64,000 nt of DNA from an uncultured Collinsella sp. (GCA_902492755.1 CABUNB010000004.1:1-64000); one strand, 5' to 3'. Numbered from the stretch's first letter, positions 8,974-18,115 are shown. The notes: a model not told the origin generated them from the letters alone. Made by a program: numbers and translations.

Positions 8974-10476
8974 CTAGTCCTGGGCTTTGATACTCGGCAT
9001 CAGAATCTGGGCGAGGTAGTCGGTCTCGAGTTTGGCGGCGGCGTCGGCCTTGCCGTCTTTGCCGACCAGCACGTTCTTGATCTGGCTATAGGTATAGCGG
9101 TTGCCGGTCGTAAGCTCGACAAGCTCAATGGCCGTGTCCATGGGGTAGGTTGACACGGGGTTCTGCGTCTGTCCGTTGATGGTCTGGGGCACCACGTACG
9201 GATAGACGGGGCCGCTGGCATAGACGGTATAACCGTTGCCTAGATTGGCCGCGCCCAAAACCGTATCGCCTTCATCGGGCGTAAAGCTCTCGCCCTCGCG
9301 CACCGCGACGAGCGTCACGAGCGGCGTATTGGCGTCGTCGCCCAGATAGATGCATAGCGTGCTTCCGTTTTGCCAAGTTGCGACCTTGCCGTACCACTCG
9401 ACGGGAATATCGAGCTGGTAGAGGTCGGTTGCCTTGTGGCGAGCGTCAGCATCACGGGACGCCTGTGCCTTTTGCGCGCTCACGGCATTGACGGCGGCGT
9501 CGCGCCGCGCGGTTGCTGCCTGCTGGAGCACTTTGGCAGCCGCGGCGGAGCTCGCACCGCCCTCCTCGGCATACTTGGCGGCGGCATCGATCTGGTCGTC
9601 AGTCACCGTGTCGGCCGAAGGCACCTTGAGCTTAAAGGTGGCCTGGGCACTTAAATCCTGTCCATCGCTCTTAACGGTGACCTGCGTCTTGGTGGTCGGG
9701 ACGGTATAGATGGTGCCGTCGGCCGCGATGGGGGAGGCAGCGATGGAGAGCGTGTAATCGCCGGGCAGCAGTTTGATGCCGCGGCCGTGCTCGTCAACGT
9801 AGAGCGTTTCGCTCACGGAAGAACCGTCGGAATCTTGTCCGCTCACCTGCACGGGAATCTTGGAGCCAGTTGAGCAGTCGAGGCCCGCGGCATGCACGCC
9901 AATCTGCACCGACATCATGGTATGGGCGTTTGCGGCAAGCACGGCAGCCTGCTCTTGTTGATATCCGTTCCAGGCAGCATAGCCTGCGCCGCCGGCAACA
10001 AGCGCGACGGCTACGACGCCGGCAACCATCAGATTGCGGCGCTTGGGCGACATTTTGCGATGGCGAACCTCGGCCTCGCGTGCCGAGGGAACGGACGGCA
10101 GGGGAATATCGCCCATGGCGATGGTCTCGTCCACGGCAGGCGCAGAGCCTAAGCCAGGGAGCTCGCGGGTCAGCGAATCTTCGGCCGGCAAGTTGTCGAG
10201 CAAGATGGTTTCCTCGCTCGTGTCGGATTCGGGCTGGTCGTCGGCCTCGCATTCGGAATCCTCGTGCCCCGCCCCGTCTTCGGTGGGCGCGGCACCATCG
10301 TCTTTTGCATCCTGATCATCGGGCTGCGCCTCGATTTCCGGCTCATCCCGCACATCAACGCTCGAATCGTCAAACGCAATCTCGGTCAGCGCGATCTGGT
10401 CTAGGCTCTCCAGGGCCTCGGCACACGCTTCTGCATCTTGGGCCGCATCCTCTTGGCCCATCGTCTCATCTTTCAT
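8974..10476 (-). CDS. Single-pass membrane protein with extracellular domain
   Basis: A 500-residue protein. Residues 1-145 are strongly acidic (many D/E, low complexity) and presumably cytoplasmic. A basic stop-transfer segment and one helix follow at about 147-170 (RRNLMVAGVVAVALVAGGAGYAAW lies here). The outer part begins with a beta-rich domain ending ADGTIYTV...TKTQVTVKSDG and a helical DDQIDAAAKYAEEG segment, followed by a C-terminal domain with a Tyr/Asn-rich sequence. The same beta-domain-plus-helix layout recurs in the island protein at 20482-21813 (NADGSIYKV...TKDDLTAIAKDVAEA), so the two are distant paralogues. GGGGGATAT precedes the ATG. Function is unknown; surface sensing or attachment is a guess. 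Confidence 0.75.
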   Translation of the reverse strand: MKDETMGQEDAAQDAEACAEALESLDQIALTEIAFDDSSVDVRDEPEIEAQPDDQDAKDDGAAPTEDGAGHEDSECEADDQPESDTSEETILLDNLPAEDSLTRELPGLGSAPAVDETIAMGDIPLPSVPSAREAEVRHRKMSPKRRNLMVAGVVAVALVAGGAGYAAWNGYQQEQAAVLAANAHTMMSVQIGVHAAGLDCSTGSKIPVQVSGQDSDGSSVSETLYVDEHGRGIKLLPGDYTLSIAASPIAADGTIYTVPTTKTQVTVKSDGQDLSAQATFKLKVPSADTVTDDQIDAAAKYAEEGGASSAAAAKVLQQAATARRDAAVNAVSAQKAQASRDADARHKATDLYQLDIPVEWYGKVATWQNGSTLCIYLGDDANTPLVTLVAVREGESFTPDEGDTVLGAANLGNGYTVYASGPVYPYVVPQTINGQTQNPVSTYPMDTAIELVELTTGNRYTYSQIKNVLVGKDGKADAAAKLETDYLAQILMPSIKAQD

Positions 10477-10599
10477 ATATCCCCCAAGCTCAATATCGGG
10501 ACAACACTGTACCCAAAAATGGAGCCATATAAAGCGCGTGCGAAATATAAGATCCGATTTAACTCGAGCGCATCGTTCGGCCGCATCCTCGCGGCGGCA

Positions 10600-10640
10600 A
10601 AAGGCCCCCGGAACGCGAACGAATCACATTCCGGGGGCTC
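10600..10640 (-). terminator. Intrinsic terminator of the TetR-DUF5692 unit
   Basis: Read on the minus strand, AGAGCCCCCGGAA pairs with TTCCGGGGGCCTTTT, giving a strong stem followed by T residues. It lies just past the stop of the DUF5692 gene. Confidence 0.8.
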
Positions 10641-10709
10641 TACAATGCGTTGAGTTGCGCGGAGCCGGCTATGCTGCTTCGTGCTCAAGCGATGTCTGCG
10701 CCAGGCGCG

Positions 10710-11717
10710 TTACTCGGCGTGTGCGTAATCCACCTTGGCGCGGCGAGCGGTAGCCTTCTCCCAATCGCTGGTGCCCTCAAAGACATCCTGCTTGTAGGGA
10801 TTGCGGCCGAGCTTCTTGGCACGGTAGGCGATGTAGATGATCGCGGCGACGTTGGCGACCAGTGCGGCGATCGAGACCGCGGTGGCGGCGCCGGGGTCGA
10901 GCGTGGAGTGGGTCACAAAGATGGACTCCTCCTGGAAGTACGGGAACACCTGGGCAAACATGCACCAAATAGCAAGCGTAAAGGCGCGGTTCTGGATCCA
11001 GCCGCCCTTGTTCCAGATAAAGGCGGCGACGGTGGGCGCCAGCAGCAGCGCAAAGCCGCAGAACCAGGAGTGGGTGGGCAGGCAGTTGTAGGTGTAGCAG
11101 AAGTTCCAGATGTCATACGCGATGATGTAGACCCAGGTCATGTCGGGCCACAGCATATCGGTCTTGTCCTCGGAGGCGTAGACGCTCCACCAACCGGTCA
11201 TGCAGAAGATGTTGATGAGACCGGCGATGCCGTTGAACACGTTGTTCCAGCCGGCCAGCTGCGTAGCACCTTCGGAGGTGACCCAGGTGGACTCGCCCAG
11301 GACAAAGAAGTGATAGGCGCTCTCAAAGTCGGACACGACGGCAATCAAGATGTTGATGGCGACGATCACAAACGGCCACGCGCGGAACCAATGCGCCTTG
11401 CCGATCTTGCCCCACTGGTACTTAATGGCAATGAAGCCCCAGCAACCGGCCAGCGCCGCGTATACCTTGGCGTAGTGGAACCAGCTGTTCTGATACACAT
11501 GGGTGGGGTTGCTGAGCGCCCACTCGGCGCCCTGCGAGACGCCGATGGCGATGGCGACGCAGTAGATGGTCATGGCCAGCGGAGCCACGCCAAAGATGAT
11601 TGCCGCGCCCAGCTTGGTGCGGCGGCCGACCTCGTTGAGCACGATCAGGCCAATAAAGACCATGGCCCAGCCGGCCCAGTGGATAAGGGTATCGCTACCC
11701 CAAACATCGAACAGCAT
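10710..11717 (-). CDS. Multi-pass membrane protein, DUF5692-like
   Basis: A 335-residue integral membrane protein with about nine or ten hydrophobic helices and many aromatic residues (WGSDTLIHWAGWAMVF at the start). It resembles the DUF5692 proteins seen in Coriobacteriia; this naming is from memory of the family and moderately sure. It follows the TetR gene by 63 bases on the same strand and has its own GAAAGGAGAGCAGC ribosome site, so the two are probably co-transcribed and ended by the terminator at 10600-10640. The pairing with a TetR regulator suggests an inducible transporter or membrane enzyme, but no catalytic motif is visible. Confidence 0.75.
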   Translation of the reverse strand: MLFDVWGSDTLIHWAGWAMVFIGLIVLNEVGRRTKLGAAIIFGVAPLAMTIYCVAIAIGVSQGAEWALSNPTHVYQNSWFHYAKVYAALAGCWGFIAIKYQWGKIGKAHWFRAWPFVIVAINILIAVVSDFESAYHFFVLGESTWVTSEGATQLAGWNNVFNGIAGLINIFCMTGWWSVYASEDKTDMLWPDMTWVYIIAYDIWNFCYTYNCLPTHSWFCGFALLLAPTVAAFIWNKGGWIQNRAFTLAIWCMFAQVFPYFQEESIFVTHSTLDPGAATAVSIAALVANVAAIIYIAYRAKKLGRNPYKQDVFEGTSDWEKATARRAKVDYAHAE

Positions 11718-11780
11718 GCTGCTCTCCTTTCACACGCCCGCGGCCCCTCTTCTGATCGCGGGCAGTTTGGCCAAATGTCG

Positions 11781-12443
11781 TCAGTTCTGGGGCTTGCGCT
11801 CCGGATACTTGGCGGTATAGCCCTCGATGTGGAGCGTCGAGGCGATGATTTCCTTGACCGTCTCGTCGGGCACATCGGGGTGCGTGCGGATATACATCAA
11901 CAACCCCATGATGAGGGTGTAGAACGTCTCGTAGACATGGTCGATGCGTAGCTCATGATGGGCGACAAAATCCACCACGGTGGTGTCGCAGATATACTGC
12001 GCCACGCGCTGGACCACGTTGTGCAAAAAGCCGCCGTAGAGCGCGCCGCTGCTCGAGGTGAGCGTGCTCGGCAGCTCGTGGCCGCTGGCGACCAGGCGCT
12101 TAAAGAGCGGGGCGACGGTGTCGAGCGCGCCCTCGATATCGCCGACGGTGCGGTTGGCATTCCACTGCTCGAGCTCGGAGATAAAACCGTCGATTGCCTC
12201 GTCCATGACGGCGGTGACGGCGGCGTCCATGTCGGCGAAGTAGTGGTAGAACAGCGAGCGCGTGCAGCCGGCTCGCTTGGCCACGGCCGATACCGATAGG
12301 TGGGACACGCCTAGCTCGGAGCTTACGGTGCGCACGGCATCGAGGATCTCGCGACGGCGCTCGTCGCCCGTCAGGCGCTTTGCCGCGCTATCGGATGCGG
12401 GAACGGCATCGACCACAGAGGTATCTGCTGTGTTGTTGCCCAT
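11781..12443 (-). CDS. TetR-family transcriptional regulator
   Basis: A 220-residue repressor-type protein. The N-terminal DNA-binding domain occupies about residues 24-75: RRREILDAVRTVSSELG, then a helix-turn-helix with SVSAVAKRAGCTRSLFYHYF, the usual TetR signature. The C-terminal helices would form the ligand pocket and dimer interface. It is divergent from the large flavoprotein gene at 12633 and upstream of the DUF5692 gene. Two near-identical 15-bp palindromes in the shared intergenic region (12502-12539) are its probable operators, so it likely controls both directions and itself. The inducer is not predictable. Confidence 0.92.
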   Translation of the reverse strand: MGNNTADTSVVDAVPASDSAAKRLTGDERRREILDAVRTVSSELGVSHLSVSAVAKRAGCTRSLFYHYFADMDAAVTAVMDEAIDGFISELEQWNANRTVGDIEGALDTVAPLFKRLVASGHELPSTLTSSSGALYGGFLHNVVQRVAQYICDTTVVDFVAHHELRIDHVYETFYTLIMGLLMYIRTHPDVPDETVKEIIASTLHIEGYTAKYPERKPQN

Positions 12444-12501
12444 GTTTTGCCGCCTTTCATCCTCTTTTGCCTGACCGTTCGCCTAACAGTCTTGAATATT
12501 G

Positions 12502-12539
12502 TTGACGGTTCGTCAATACTATTTTTGACACAATGTCAA
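12502..12539. promoter_or_regulatory. Two tandem TetR-type operators
   Basis: TTGACGGTTCGTCAA (12502-12516) and TTGACACAATGTCAA (12525-12539) are 15-bp palindromes of the form TTGAC-N5-GTCAA, with centres 23 bases apart (about two helical turns). They lie between the divergent TetR and flavoprotein genes. Confidence 0.75.
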
Positions 12540-12632
12540 CTAATGGCGGGTGAACGGCATGGGGGCATGCCCGGCCTGCAAAAAAGAGGGGTGCCGCGGT
12601 CTCGCCGGGCTGTGGCAAGAGAAGGGACAACC

Positions 12633-15410
12633 ATGATTCTCAACGGACCGGGGATTAGTTACACCGAGCCCGACATCGGTTCGGAGTTCGTGCCGCAGCT
12701 GCCGGAGCATCCGCGCGAGGCCATCGTCAAGCTGTGCGAGCACTGCACCAACCGTCTGCTGCATCGCGATGAGCTGCTGGGCTACGAGTACTGGTCGTTT
12801 GCCGAGGCTGCAACCGACGAGCAGGCCGAAGTGCTCTGCAAGATGAAGATGCGCCGTCCCTATACGCTGCCTGAGATGGTCAAGCTCACCGGCATGCCCG
12901 AAGCCGATATCGAGAAGATGCTCGACGACATGAGCTACACGGGTCTGCTCGAGTACAACTGGGAAAACCCCGAGCGCGCCAAGCAGTGGGTGCTGCCCAT
13001 GCTGGTGCCGGGTTCCGCCGAGTTCCTCAACATGCGCGTGAGCCAGCTCGAGGAGCACCCGGTCTATGCCAAGTTCTTTGAGCAGGCGTCCAAGGGACCG
13101 CTGTCCAAGGCCACGCCGATGGTGCCGCCCGGTGGTGCCGGCATCGGCATGCATGTCATTCCGGTCGAGAAGGCTATCGACGCCGCGAGCACCTCGGTGC
13201 CGATCGAGCATATCGAGCATTGGCTCGACAAATACGATGGCAAATATGCCGCCAGCACCTGCAGCTGCCGCGCGAGCCGTCGCGTGATGGGTGAGGGCTG
13301 CGCCGACGACCCGGCCGATTGGTGTATCGCCGTGGGCGATATGGCCGACTACGTGGTTGAGACCGACCGCGGCCATTACGTGACGCGCGACGAGGTCTAC
13401 GACATCCTGCGCCAGGCCGAGGACAACGGCTTTGTGCACCAGATCACCAATATCGACGGCGAGAACAAGATCTTCGCTATCTGCAACTGCAACGTCAACG
13501 TGTGCTACGCCCTGCGCACCTCTCAGCTGTTCAACACGCCCAACCTGTCGCGCTCGGCCTATGTCGCCAAGGTCGAGAAGGACAAGTGCGTTGCCTGCGG
13601 TCGCTGCGTTGAGGTGTGCCCGGCCGGCGCCGCCAAGCTCGGCCAGAAGCTCTGCAGCAAAAAGGCCGGCGGACAGGTGCCCGAGTATCCGCGCCAGGAG
13701 CTGCCCGACGCCACCAAATGGGATCACACCAAGTGGTCGCCCAACTACCGCAACGACAACCGTATCGAGACGCATGAGTCCGGCACCGCTCCCTGCAAGA
13801 CGGCCTGCCCCGCGCACGTTGCCGTTCAGGGCTATTTGAAGCTCGCGGCTCAGGGTCGCTATGACGAGGCCCTAGCACTCATTAAGCGCGAGAACCCGCT
13901 GCCCGCTATCTGCGGCCGTGTGTGCAACCGCCGCTGTGAGGATGCCTGCACCCGCGGCCGTGTGGACGCCGCCGTGGCTATCGACGAGGTCAAGAAGTTC
14001 ATCGCCCAGCGCGATCTGGATGCTGCGACCCGCTACGTCCCGCCCGTGGTGACCCCGACGCGTGCCGGCGGCTTCGACCAGAAGATCGCCATCATCGGTG
14101 CCGGTCCGGCCGGCCTGTCCTGCGCTTTCTACCTGGCCGAGAGGGGCTACAAACCTGTCGTGTTCGAGAAGAATGAGTGCCCGGGCGGCATGCTCACCTA
14201 CGGCATTCCCAGCTTTAAGCTGCAGAAGGATGTTATCGAGGCCGAGGTCGAGATCATTCGCCTGATGGGTGCCGAGTTCCGCTATGGCGTGGAAGTCGGT
14301 CGCGACGTGACGCTCGACGAGCTGCGCGCACAGGGCTTTAAGGCCTTCTACGTTGCCATTGGCTGCCAGGGCGGCCGCCTCGCCGGTATTCCGGGTGAGG
14401 ATGCCGAGGACGTGGCCGTGGCCGTCGACTTCTTGCGCGAGGTTAACAGTGGCAAGATCGATGCACTGCCCGGCCGCACCATCGTGGTGGGCGGCGGCAA
14501 CGTGGCCATCGACGTTGCCCGCAACGCCTGCCGTCTGGGCTCTGAGCATGTTGAGATGTTCTGCCTGGAGAGCGAGGCTCAGATGCCCGCCAGCGAGGAG
14601 GAGCGTCGCGAGGCCATCGAGGACGGCGCTCACATCAGCTGCGGATGGGGCCCCAAGGAGATTCACCTGGACGAGGCCGGTCGCGTGTGCGGCATCACCT
14701 TCAAGCGCTGCACGCGTGTCTTTGACGACGAGGGCCGTTTTGCGCCCGAGTACGACGAGAACGATCTGCGCCGTGTCGATGCCGATCGTGTCGTTATGTC
14801 GATTGGCCAGTCCATTGTGTGGGGCGACCTGCTGGCTGGCTCCAAGATGGAGCTTGGCCGCGGCCAGGGCGCCCTTGCCGATCCCCAGACCTATCAGACT
14901 GCCGAGCCCGACATCTTTGTGGGCGGCGACGTCTATACCGGTCCGAGCTTTGCCATCGATGCCATCGCCGCCGGTCACGAGGCCGCCGTGTCCATCCATC
15001 GCTTTGTGCAGCCGGGCTCCACGCTCACCATCGGCCGCAACCAGCGCCGCTACACCGCGCTCGACCGCAACGACGTTGTGCTCGAGAGCTACGACAACGC
15101 GAGCCGCGAGGTTGCGCATGTGGACCGCGAACGCGAGAAGGCTGCGCCGTTTAGCGAGTATGTTGAGACCTTTACCGAGGAGCAGGTGCGCGCCGAGACC
15201 GCCCGCTGCCTGGGCTGCGGCGCCTCGATCGTCGACCCCAACAAGTGCATCGGCTGCGGCCTGTGCACCACCAAGTGCGCGTTTGACGCCATCCATCTGG
15301 ATCGCGACCGCCCCGAGTGCTCCACGATGGTCAAATACGAGCAAAAGCTCCCAAGCCTCGGCAAGTACGCTCTAAAGCGTGCAATCAAAATCAAGTTCGG
15401 TCGTAAATAG
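12633..15410 (+). CDS. Iron-sulfur FAD/NAD(P)-dependent oxidoreductase (GltD-like fusion)
   Basis: A 925-residue multidomain redox protein. Residues 1-300 form an unusual N-terminal module with a winged-helix-like part and cysteine clusters including STCSCRASRR near 209. A 2[4Fe-4S] ferredoxin-type motif KCVACGRCVEVCPAG lies near 316. From about 390 comes the glutamate-synthase small-subunit arrangement: a Cys-rich segment (CKTACPAHV, ICGRVCNRRCEDAC), the FAD-binding GAGPAGLSC near 488 and the NAD(P)-binding VGGGNVAID near 618. A last ferredoxin motif, CIGCGLCTTKC, is near 870. It probably passes electrons between NAD(P)H and a ferredoxin-like partner. The ATG at 12633 follows AGAAGGGAC. It is divergent from a TetR gene with two operators between them and is followed by hypA. 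Confidence 0.85.
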   Translation: MILNGPGISYTEPDIGSEFVPQLPEHPREAIVKLCEHCTNRLLHRDELLGYEYWSFAEAATDEQAEVLCKMKMRRPYTLPEMVKLTGMPEADIEKMLDDMSYTGLLEYNWENPERAKQWVLPMLVPGSAEFLNMRVSQLEEHPVYAKFFEQASKGPLSKATPMVPPGGAGIGMHVIPVEKAIDAASTSVPIEHIEHWLDKYDGKYAASTCSCRASRRVMGEGCADDPADWCIAVGDMADYVVETDRGHYVTRDEVYDILRQAEDNGFVHQITNIDGENKIFAICNCNVNVCYALRTSQLFNTPNLSRSAYVAKVEKDKCVACGRCVEVCPAGAAKLGQKLCSKKAGGQVPEYPRQELPDATKWDHTKWSPNYRNDNRIETHESGTAPCKTACPAHVAVQGYLKLAAQGRYDEALALIKRENPLPAICGRVCNRRCEDACTRGRVDAAVAIDEVKKFIAQRDLDAATRYVPPVVTPTRAGGFDQKIAIIGAGPAGLSCAFYLAERGYKPVVFEKNECPGGMLTYGIPSFKLQKDVIEAEVEIIRLMGAEFRYGVEVGRDVTLDELRAQGFKAFYVAIGCQGGRLAGIPGEDAEDVAVAVDFLREVNSGKIDALPGRTIVVGGGNVAIDVARNACRLGSEHVEMFCLESEAQMPASEEERREAIEDGAHISCGWGPKEIHLDEAGRVCGITFKRCTRVFDDEGRFAPEYDENDLRRVDADRVVMSIGQSIVWGDLLAGSKMELGRGQGALADPQTYQTAEPDIFVGGDVYTGPSFAIDAIAAGHEAAVSIHRFVQPGSTLTIGRNQRRYTALDRNDVVLESYDNASREVAHVDREREKAAPFSEYVETFTEEQVRAETARCLGCGASIVDPNKCIGCGLCTTKCAFDAIHLDRDRPECSTMVKYEQKLPSLGKYALKRAIKIKFGRK

Positions 15411-15506
15411 GTAACCATGGCGGGTAAGGGGACGGCGCAGACTAGATTTCGCCGTTCCCTTGCTTTGAGTTTGCATCGAATCAACCTCTGCAGAAAGGGT
15501 TTCGAC

Positions 15507-15935
15507 TTGCATGAATTAGGGATTGTGTATCACATCATTCGCGATGTTGAGAATGTGGCGCGCGCTCATGGCGTGCGTCACGTTTCGAGCGTCACGCTGC
15601 TGCTGGGCGAGGTCTCGGGCGTCGTCCCCGATCTACTACTCGACGCTTGGCGCTGGGCGGCGGATAAAAAGCCTATCACGCAGGGCGCGGAGCTTATCGT
15701 GGAGCCTGTCGAGGCCGTGACGCATTGCGAGGCGTGCGGCCGCGACTACGCGACGGTCGAGCACGGCAAGACTTGCCCCCATTGCGGCAGCGGTGAAACA
15801 TACCTGCTGCAGGGCCAGGAGGTCATGATCAAACAGATCGAGACCCCCGACGAGGACCCGGCAGACGCTGCTCCTGACGGCCTCTGCGACGCCCCCGATG
15901 CCGTCGACGCCGCCAACCCTCTCCACATCGCCTAA
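15507..15935 (+). CDS. hypA: Hydrogenase nickel-insertion protein HypA
   Basis: A 142-residue nickel metallochaperone that delivers Ni to NiFe-hydrogenase (or urease) maturation. The start is a TTG at 15507, placing HELG directly after Met. The N-terminal Met-His of HypA coordinates nickel, so this start is functionally required; AGAAAGGG lies seven bases upstream. The zinc site is CEACGRDY...CPHCG (about residues 76-97). The C-terminus has an acidic extension beyond the usual 113-118 residues. No hydrogenase structural genes are in the window, and the gene lies about 100 bases after the flavoprotein, perhaps in the same transcript. An in-frame upstream ATG at 15417 would add 30 unlike residues and is rejected. 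Confidence 0.88.
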   Translation: MHELGIVYHIIRDVENVARAHGVRHVSSVTLLLGEVSGVVPDLLLDAWRWAADKKPITQGAELIVEPVEAVTHCEACGRDYATVEHGKTCPHCGSGETYLLQGQEVMIKQIETPDEDPADAAPDGLCDAPDAVDAANPLHIA

Positions 15936-16272
15936 CATCTAATGTCTACATGGGCTAGAGTTCTAAACATATTTGCTTCGGTTAGTCAAGTCATGTCTGT
16001 TTAAACAAAATGGTGGCACGCAGACGCATTGGGATCCACCTAAAAGAGGTCTTAACGAACAGTGCACCTTTATATGTCTTTGAAAGCAATCGGCAAATCA
16101 CGTTTTAGCAGGCAATAAGCTGTAAACCGGCAACGTAATCAATTTGTAACAAACTTAGACGTTTAAACAAATAATCCAACCTTTTGCGAATTTAGCTATA
16201 ATTTCACAATCCAAACAGGTATACTCCTTTCATGTCGTGTAGGAAATACGTAGACAAAAAGGAGGTTATGTG
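15936..16272. promoter_or_regulatory. Control region of the mannose-type PTS operon
   Basis: This is an AT-rich 337-base gap. The palindrome GTTTAAAC followed by AAA occurs twice, at 15999-16006 and 16161-16168. A perfect -10 hexamer TATAAT is at 16197-16202, but no good -35 lies 17 bases upstream, which suggests activator-dependent transcription. The leader ends in AAAGGAGG (16258-16265). The operator role of the GTTTAAAC pair is inferred. Confidence 0.5.
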
Positions 16273-17262
16273 ATGGTAAGTATTGTTCTTGCTAGCCACG
16301 GGGACTTGGCAGCTGGAATCAAGCAGACGGGCTCGATGGTCTTTGGCGATCAGCCGTCTGTTGCCGTGGTCTCGCTCGAGCCGAGCATGGGCCCCGACGA
16401 CTTCCGTGCCAAGGTCGAGGAAGCAATCGCTTCCTTCGAGGACCAGGAGCAGGTGCTCTTCCTCGTTGATCTGTGGGGCGGCACGCCGTTCAACCAGATC
16501 AGCGGGCTCATCGAGGGCCATGATTCCTGGGCTATCGTCACCGGTGTCAACCTGCCTATGCTCATCGAGGCATATTCGCAGCGCTTTGACGCAAAGAACA
16601 CTGCACATGCGATCGCAAAACATCTCGTGACTGAGGCTAAGGCTGGCGTGCGCGTCAAGCCCGAGTCTCTGGAGCCCGAGGAGAAGAAGCCGGCTGCGGC
16701 CGCCGCTGCTCCTGCAGGCGCCATCCCTCCGGGAACGGTCATCGGCGACGGGCACATCAAGATTGCCCACGTCCGTATCGACACCCGTCTGCTTCATGGT
16801 CAGGTGGCCACCACGTGGACCAAGCAGATCAACCCCAACCGCATCATCGTGGTTTCCGACGGCGTTGCTCACGACGAGCTCCGCAAGACCATGATCGAGC
16901 AGGCTGCCCCTCCGGGAGTCCATGCCAACGTCGTGCCCATCAAGAAGATGGCCGAGGTCGTCAAGGACACGCGCTTTGGTGACACCAAGGCCATGCTGCT
17001 CTTCGAGAACCCGCAGGATCTGCTCAAGGCCATCGAGGCCGGCGTCGACATCAAGGAAGTCAACATCGGTTCCATGGCTCACTCCAAGGGCAAGGTCGTC
17101 GTCACCAACGCCGTCGCCATGGGCGATGACGACGTTAAGACTCTCGAGGCCCTCAAGGCCAAGGGCGTCAAGTTCGAGGTCCGCAAGGTTCCTTCGGATT
17201 CCTCCGAGGATCTCGACGCCATGTTGAAGAAAGCTAAGGCCGAACTGGCCGCTCAAGCATAG
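16273..17262 (+). CDS. manX: PTS mannose/fructose/sorbose transporter subunit IIAB
   Basis: A 329-residue fused cytoplasmic phosphotransfer protein. The IIA domain (1-135) has the phosphorylatable His9 in LASHGDLAAG. After an Ala/Pro/Glu-rich linker (about 138-158), the IIB domain runs from HIKIAHVRIDTRLLHGQ with the phospho-His at residue 175. It passes phosphate from HPr to the incoming sugar. ATG 16273 is seven bases after GGAGG; a GTG one codon earlier is too close. It begins an operon with IIC (18-base gap) and IID. Members of this family transport mannose, glucose, fructose, sorbose or amino sugars, and the exact sugar cannot be told from sequence. Confidence 0.95.
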   Translation: MVSIVLASHGDLAAGIKQTGSMVFGDQPSVAVVSLEPSMGPDDFRAKVEEAIASFEDQEQVLFLVDLWGGTPFNQISGLIEGHDSWAIVTGVNLPMLIEAYSQRFDAKNTAHAIAKHLVTEAKAGVRVKPESLEPEEKKPAAAAAAPAGAIPPGTVIGDGHIKIAHVRIDTRLLHGQVATTWTKQINPNRIIVVSDGVAHDELRKTMIEQAAPPGVHANVVPIKKMAEVVKDTRFGDTKAMLLFENPQDLLKAIEAGVDIKEVNIGSMAHSKGKVVVTNAVAMGDDDVKTLEALKAKGVKFEVRKVPSDSSEDLDAMLKKAKAELAAQA

Positions 17263-17280
17263 TAAAGGAGGGTCCGATAC

Positions 17281-18099
17281 ATGTCTGCAATCACTATTCT
17301 GCTTGTTGCGATTGTCGCGTTGCTTGCCGGTATGGAAGGCATTCTGGATGAGTTCCAGTTCCATCAGCCGCTCGTGGCATGCACGCTTATCGGTCTCGTA
17401 ACCGGTCACCTTCAGGAGGGCATCCTCCTGGGCGGCTCGCTCCAGATGATGGCCCTTGGCTGGGCTAACGTCGGCGCCGCCGTCGCGCCTGACGCCGCTC
17501 TGGCCTCGGTCGCTTCTTCGATCATCATGGTGCTCGCCCTCAACGGTGGCGCCACCGATTCGGCCAAGGCCGTTACCGCCGCTATCGCCGTCGCCGTCCC
17601 GCTGTCGGTCGCTGGTCTGTTCCTGACCATGATCTGCCGTACCCTGGCTACCGCTATCGCTCACGCCATGGACGGTTGCGCCGAGAAGGGCGACTTCGCC
17701 GGCATCGAGCGCTGGCAGTACATTGCCATCCTTATGCAGGGCCTTCGTATCGCCATTCCGGCAGTGCTTCTGTGCATCATCCCGGCCGAGGCCGTTACCA
17801 ACGCGCTTAACGCTATGCCCGACTGGCTGTCCGGCGGCATGGCTGTCGGCGGCGGCATGGTCGCTTCCGTCGGTTACGCCATGGTCATCAACATGATGGC
17901 CACCAAGGAGACCTGGCCGTTCTTCATCCTCGGCTTTGTCCTTGCTGCCATCCCTCAGCTCACGCTTATCGCCCTTGGCCTCATCGGCATCTCCCTTGCC
18001 CTCATCTACCTTGGCCTTAAGGATCTGGCCAAGCAGGGTGGCGGCATGGGCGGTGGCTCCGGCGACCCGCTCGGCGACATTCTGAACGATTACGAGTAG
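17281..18099 (+). CDS. manY: PTS mannose-family transporter subunit IIC
   Basis: A 272-residue integral membrane protein with about eight to ten hydrophobic segments, one of two channel subunits of the mannose-class permease. The N-terminus and the motif EGILDEFQFHQPLVACTLIG are typical of EIIC-Man, as is the GGSLQMMALGWANVGAA stretch that follows. The end is Gly-rich (QGGGMGGGSGDP). AAAGGAGGG precedes the ATG. Its neighbours IIAB and IID complete the complex, and the order IIAB-IIC-IID is standard. Confidence 0.95.
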   Translation: MSAITILLVAIVALLAGMEGILDEFQFHQPLVACTLIGLVTGHLQEGILLGGSLQMMALGWANVGAAVAPDAALASVASSIIMVLALNGGATDSAKAVTAAIAVAVPLSVAGLFLTMICRTLATAIAHAMDGCAEKGDFAGIERWQYIAILMQGLRIAIPAVLLCIIPAEAVTNALNAMPDWLSGGMAVGGGMVASVGYAMVINMMATKETWPFFILGFVLAAIPQLTLIALGLIGISLALIYLGLKDLAKQGGGMGGGSGDPLGDILNDYE

Positions 18100-18115
18100 G
18101 AGGGGAGTGATACAT

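Noticed and set aside
16010..16035. Possible sigma-54 promoter (TGGCACG...GC) before the PTS operon
   Set aside because: The GG-to-GC spacing is 9, not 10, the TTGC box is poor, and a sigma-54 system is not expected in this lineage.
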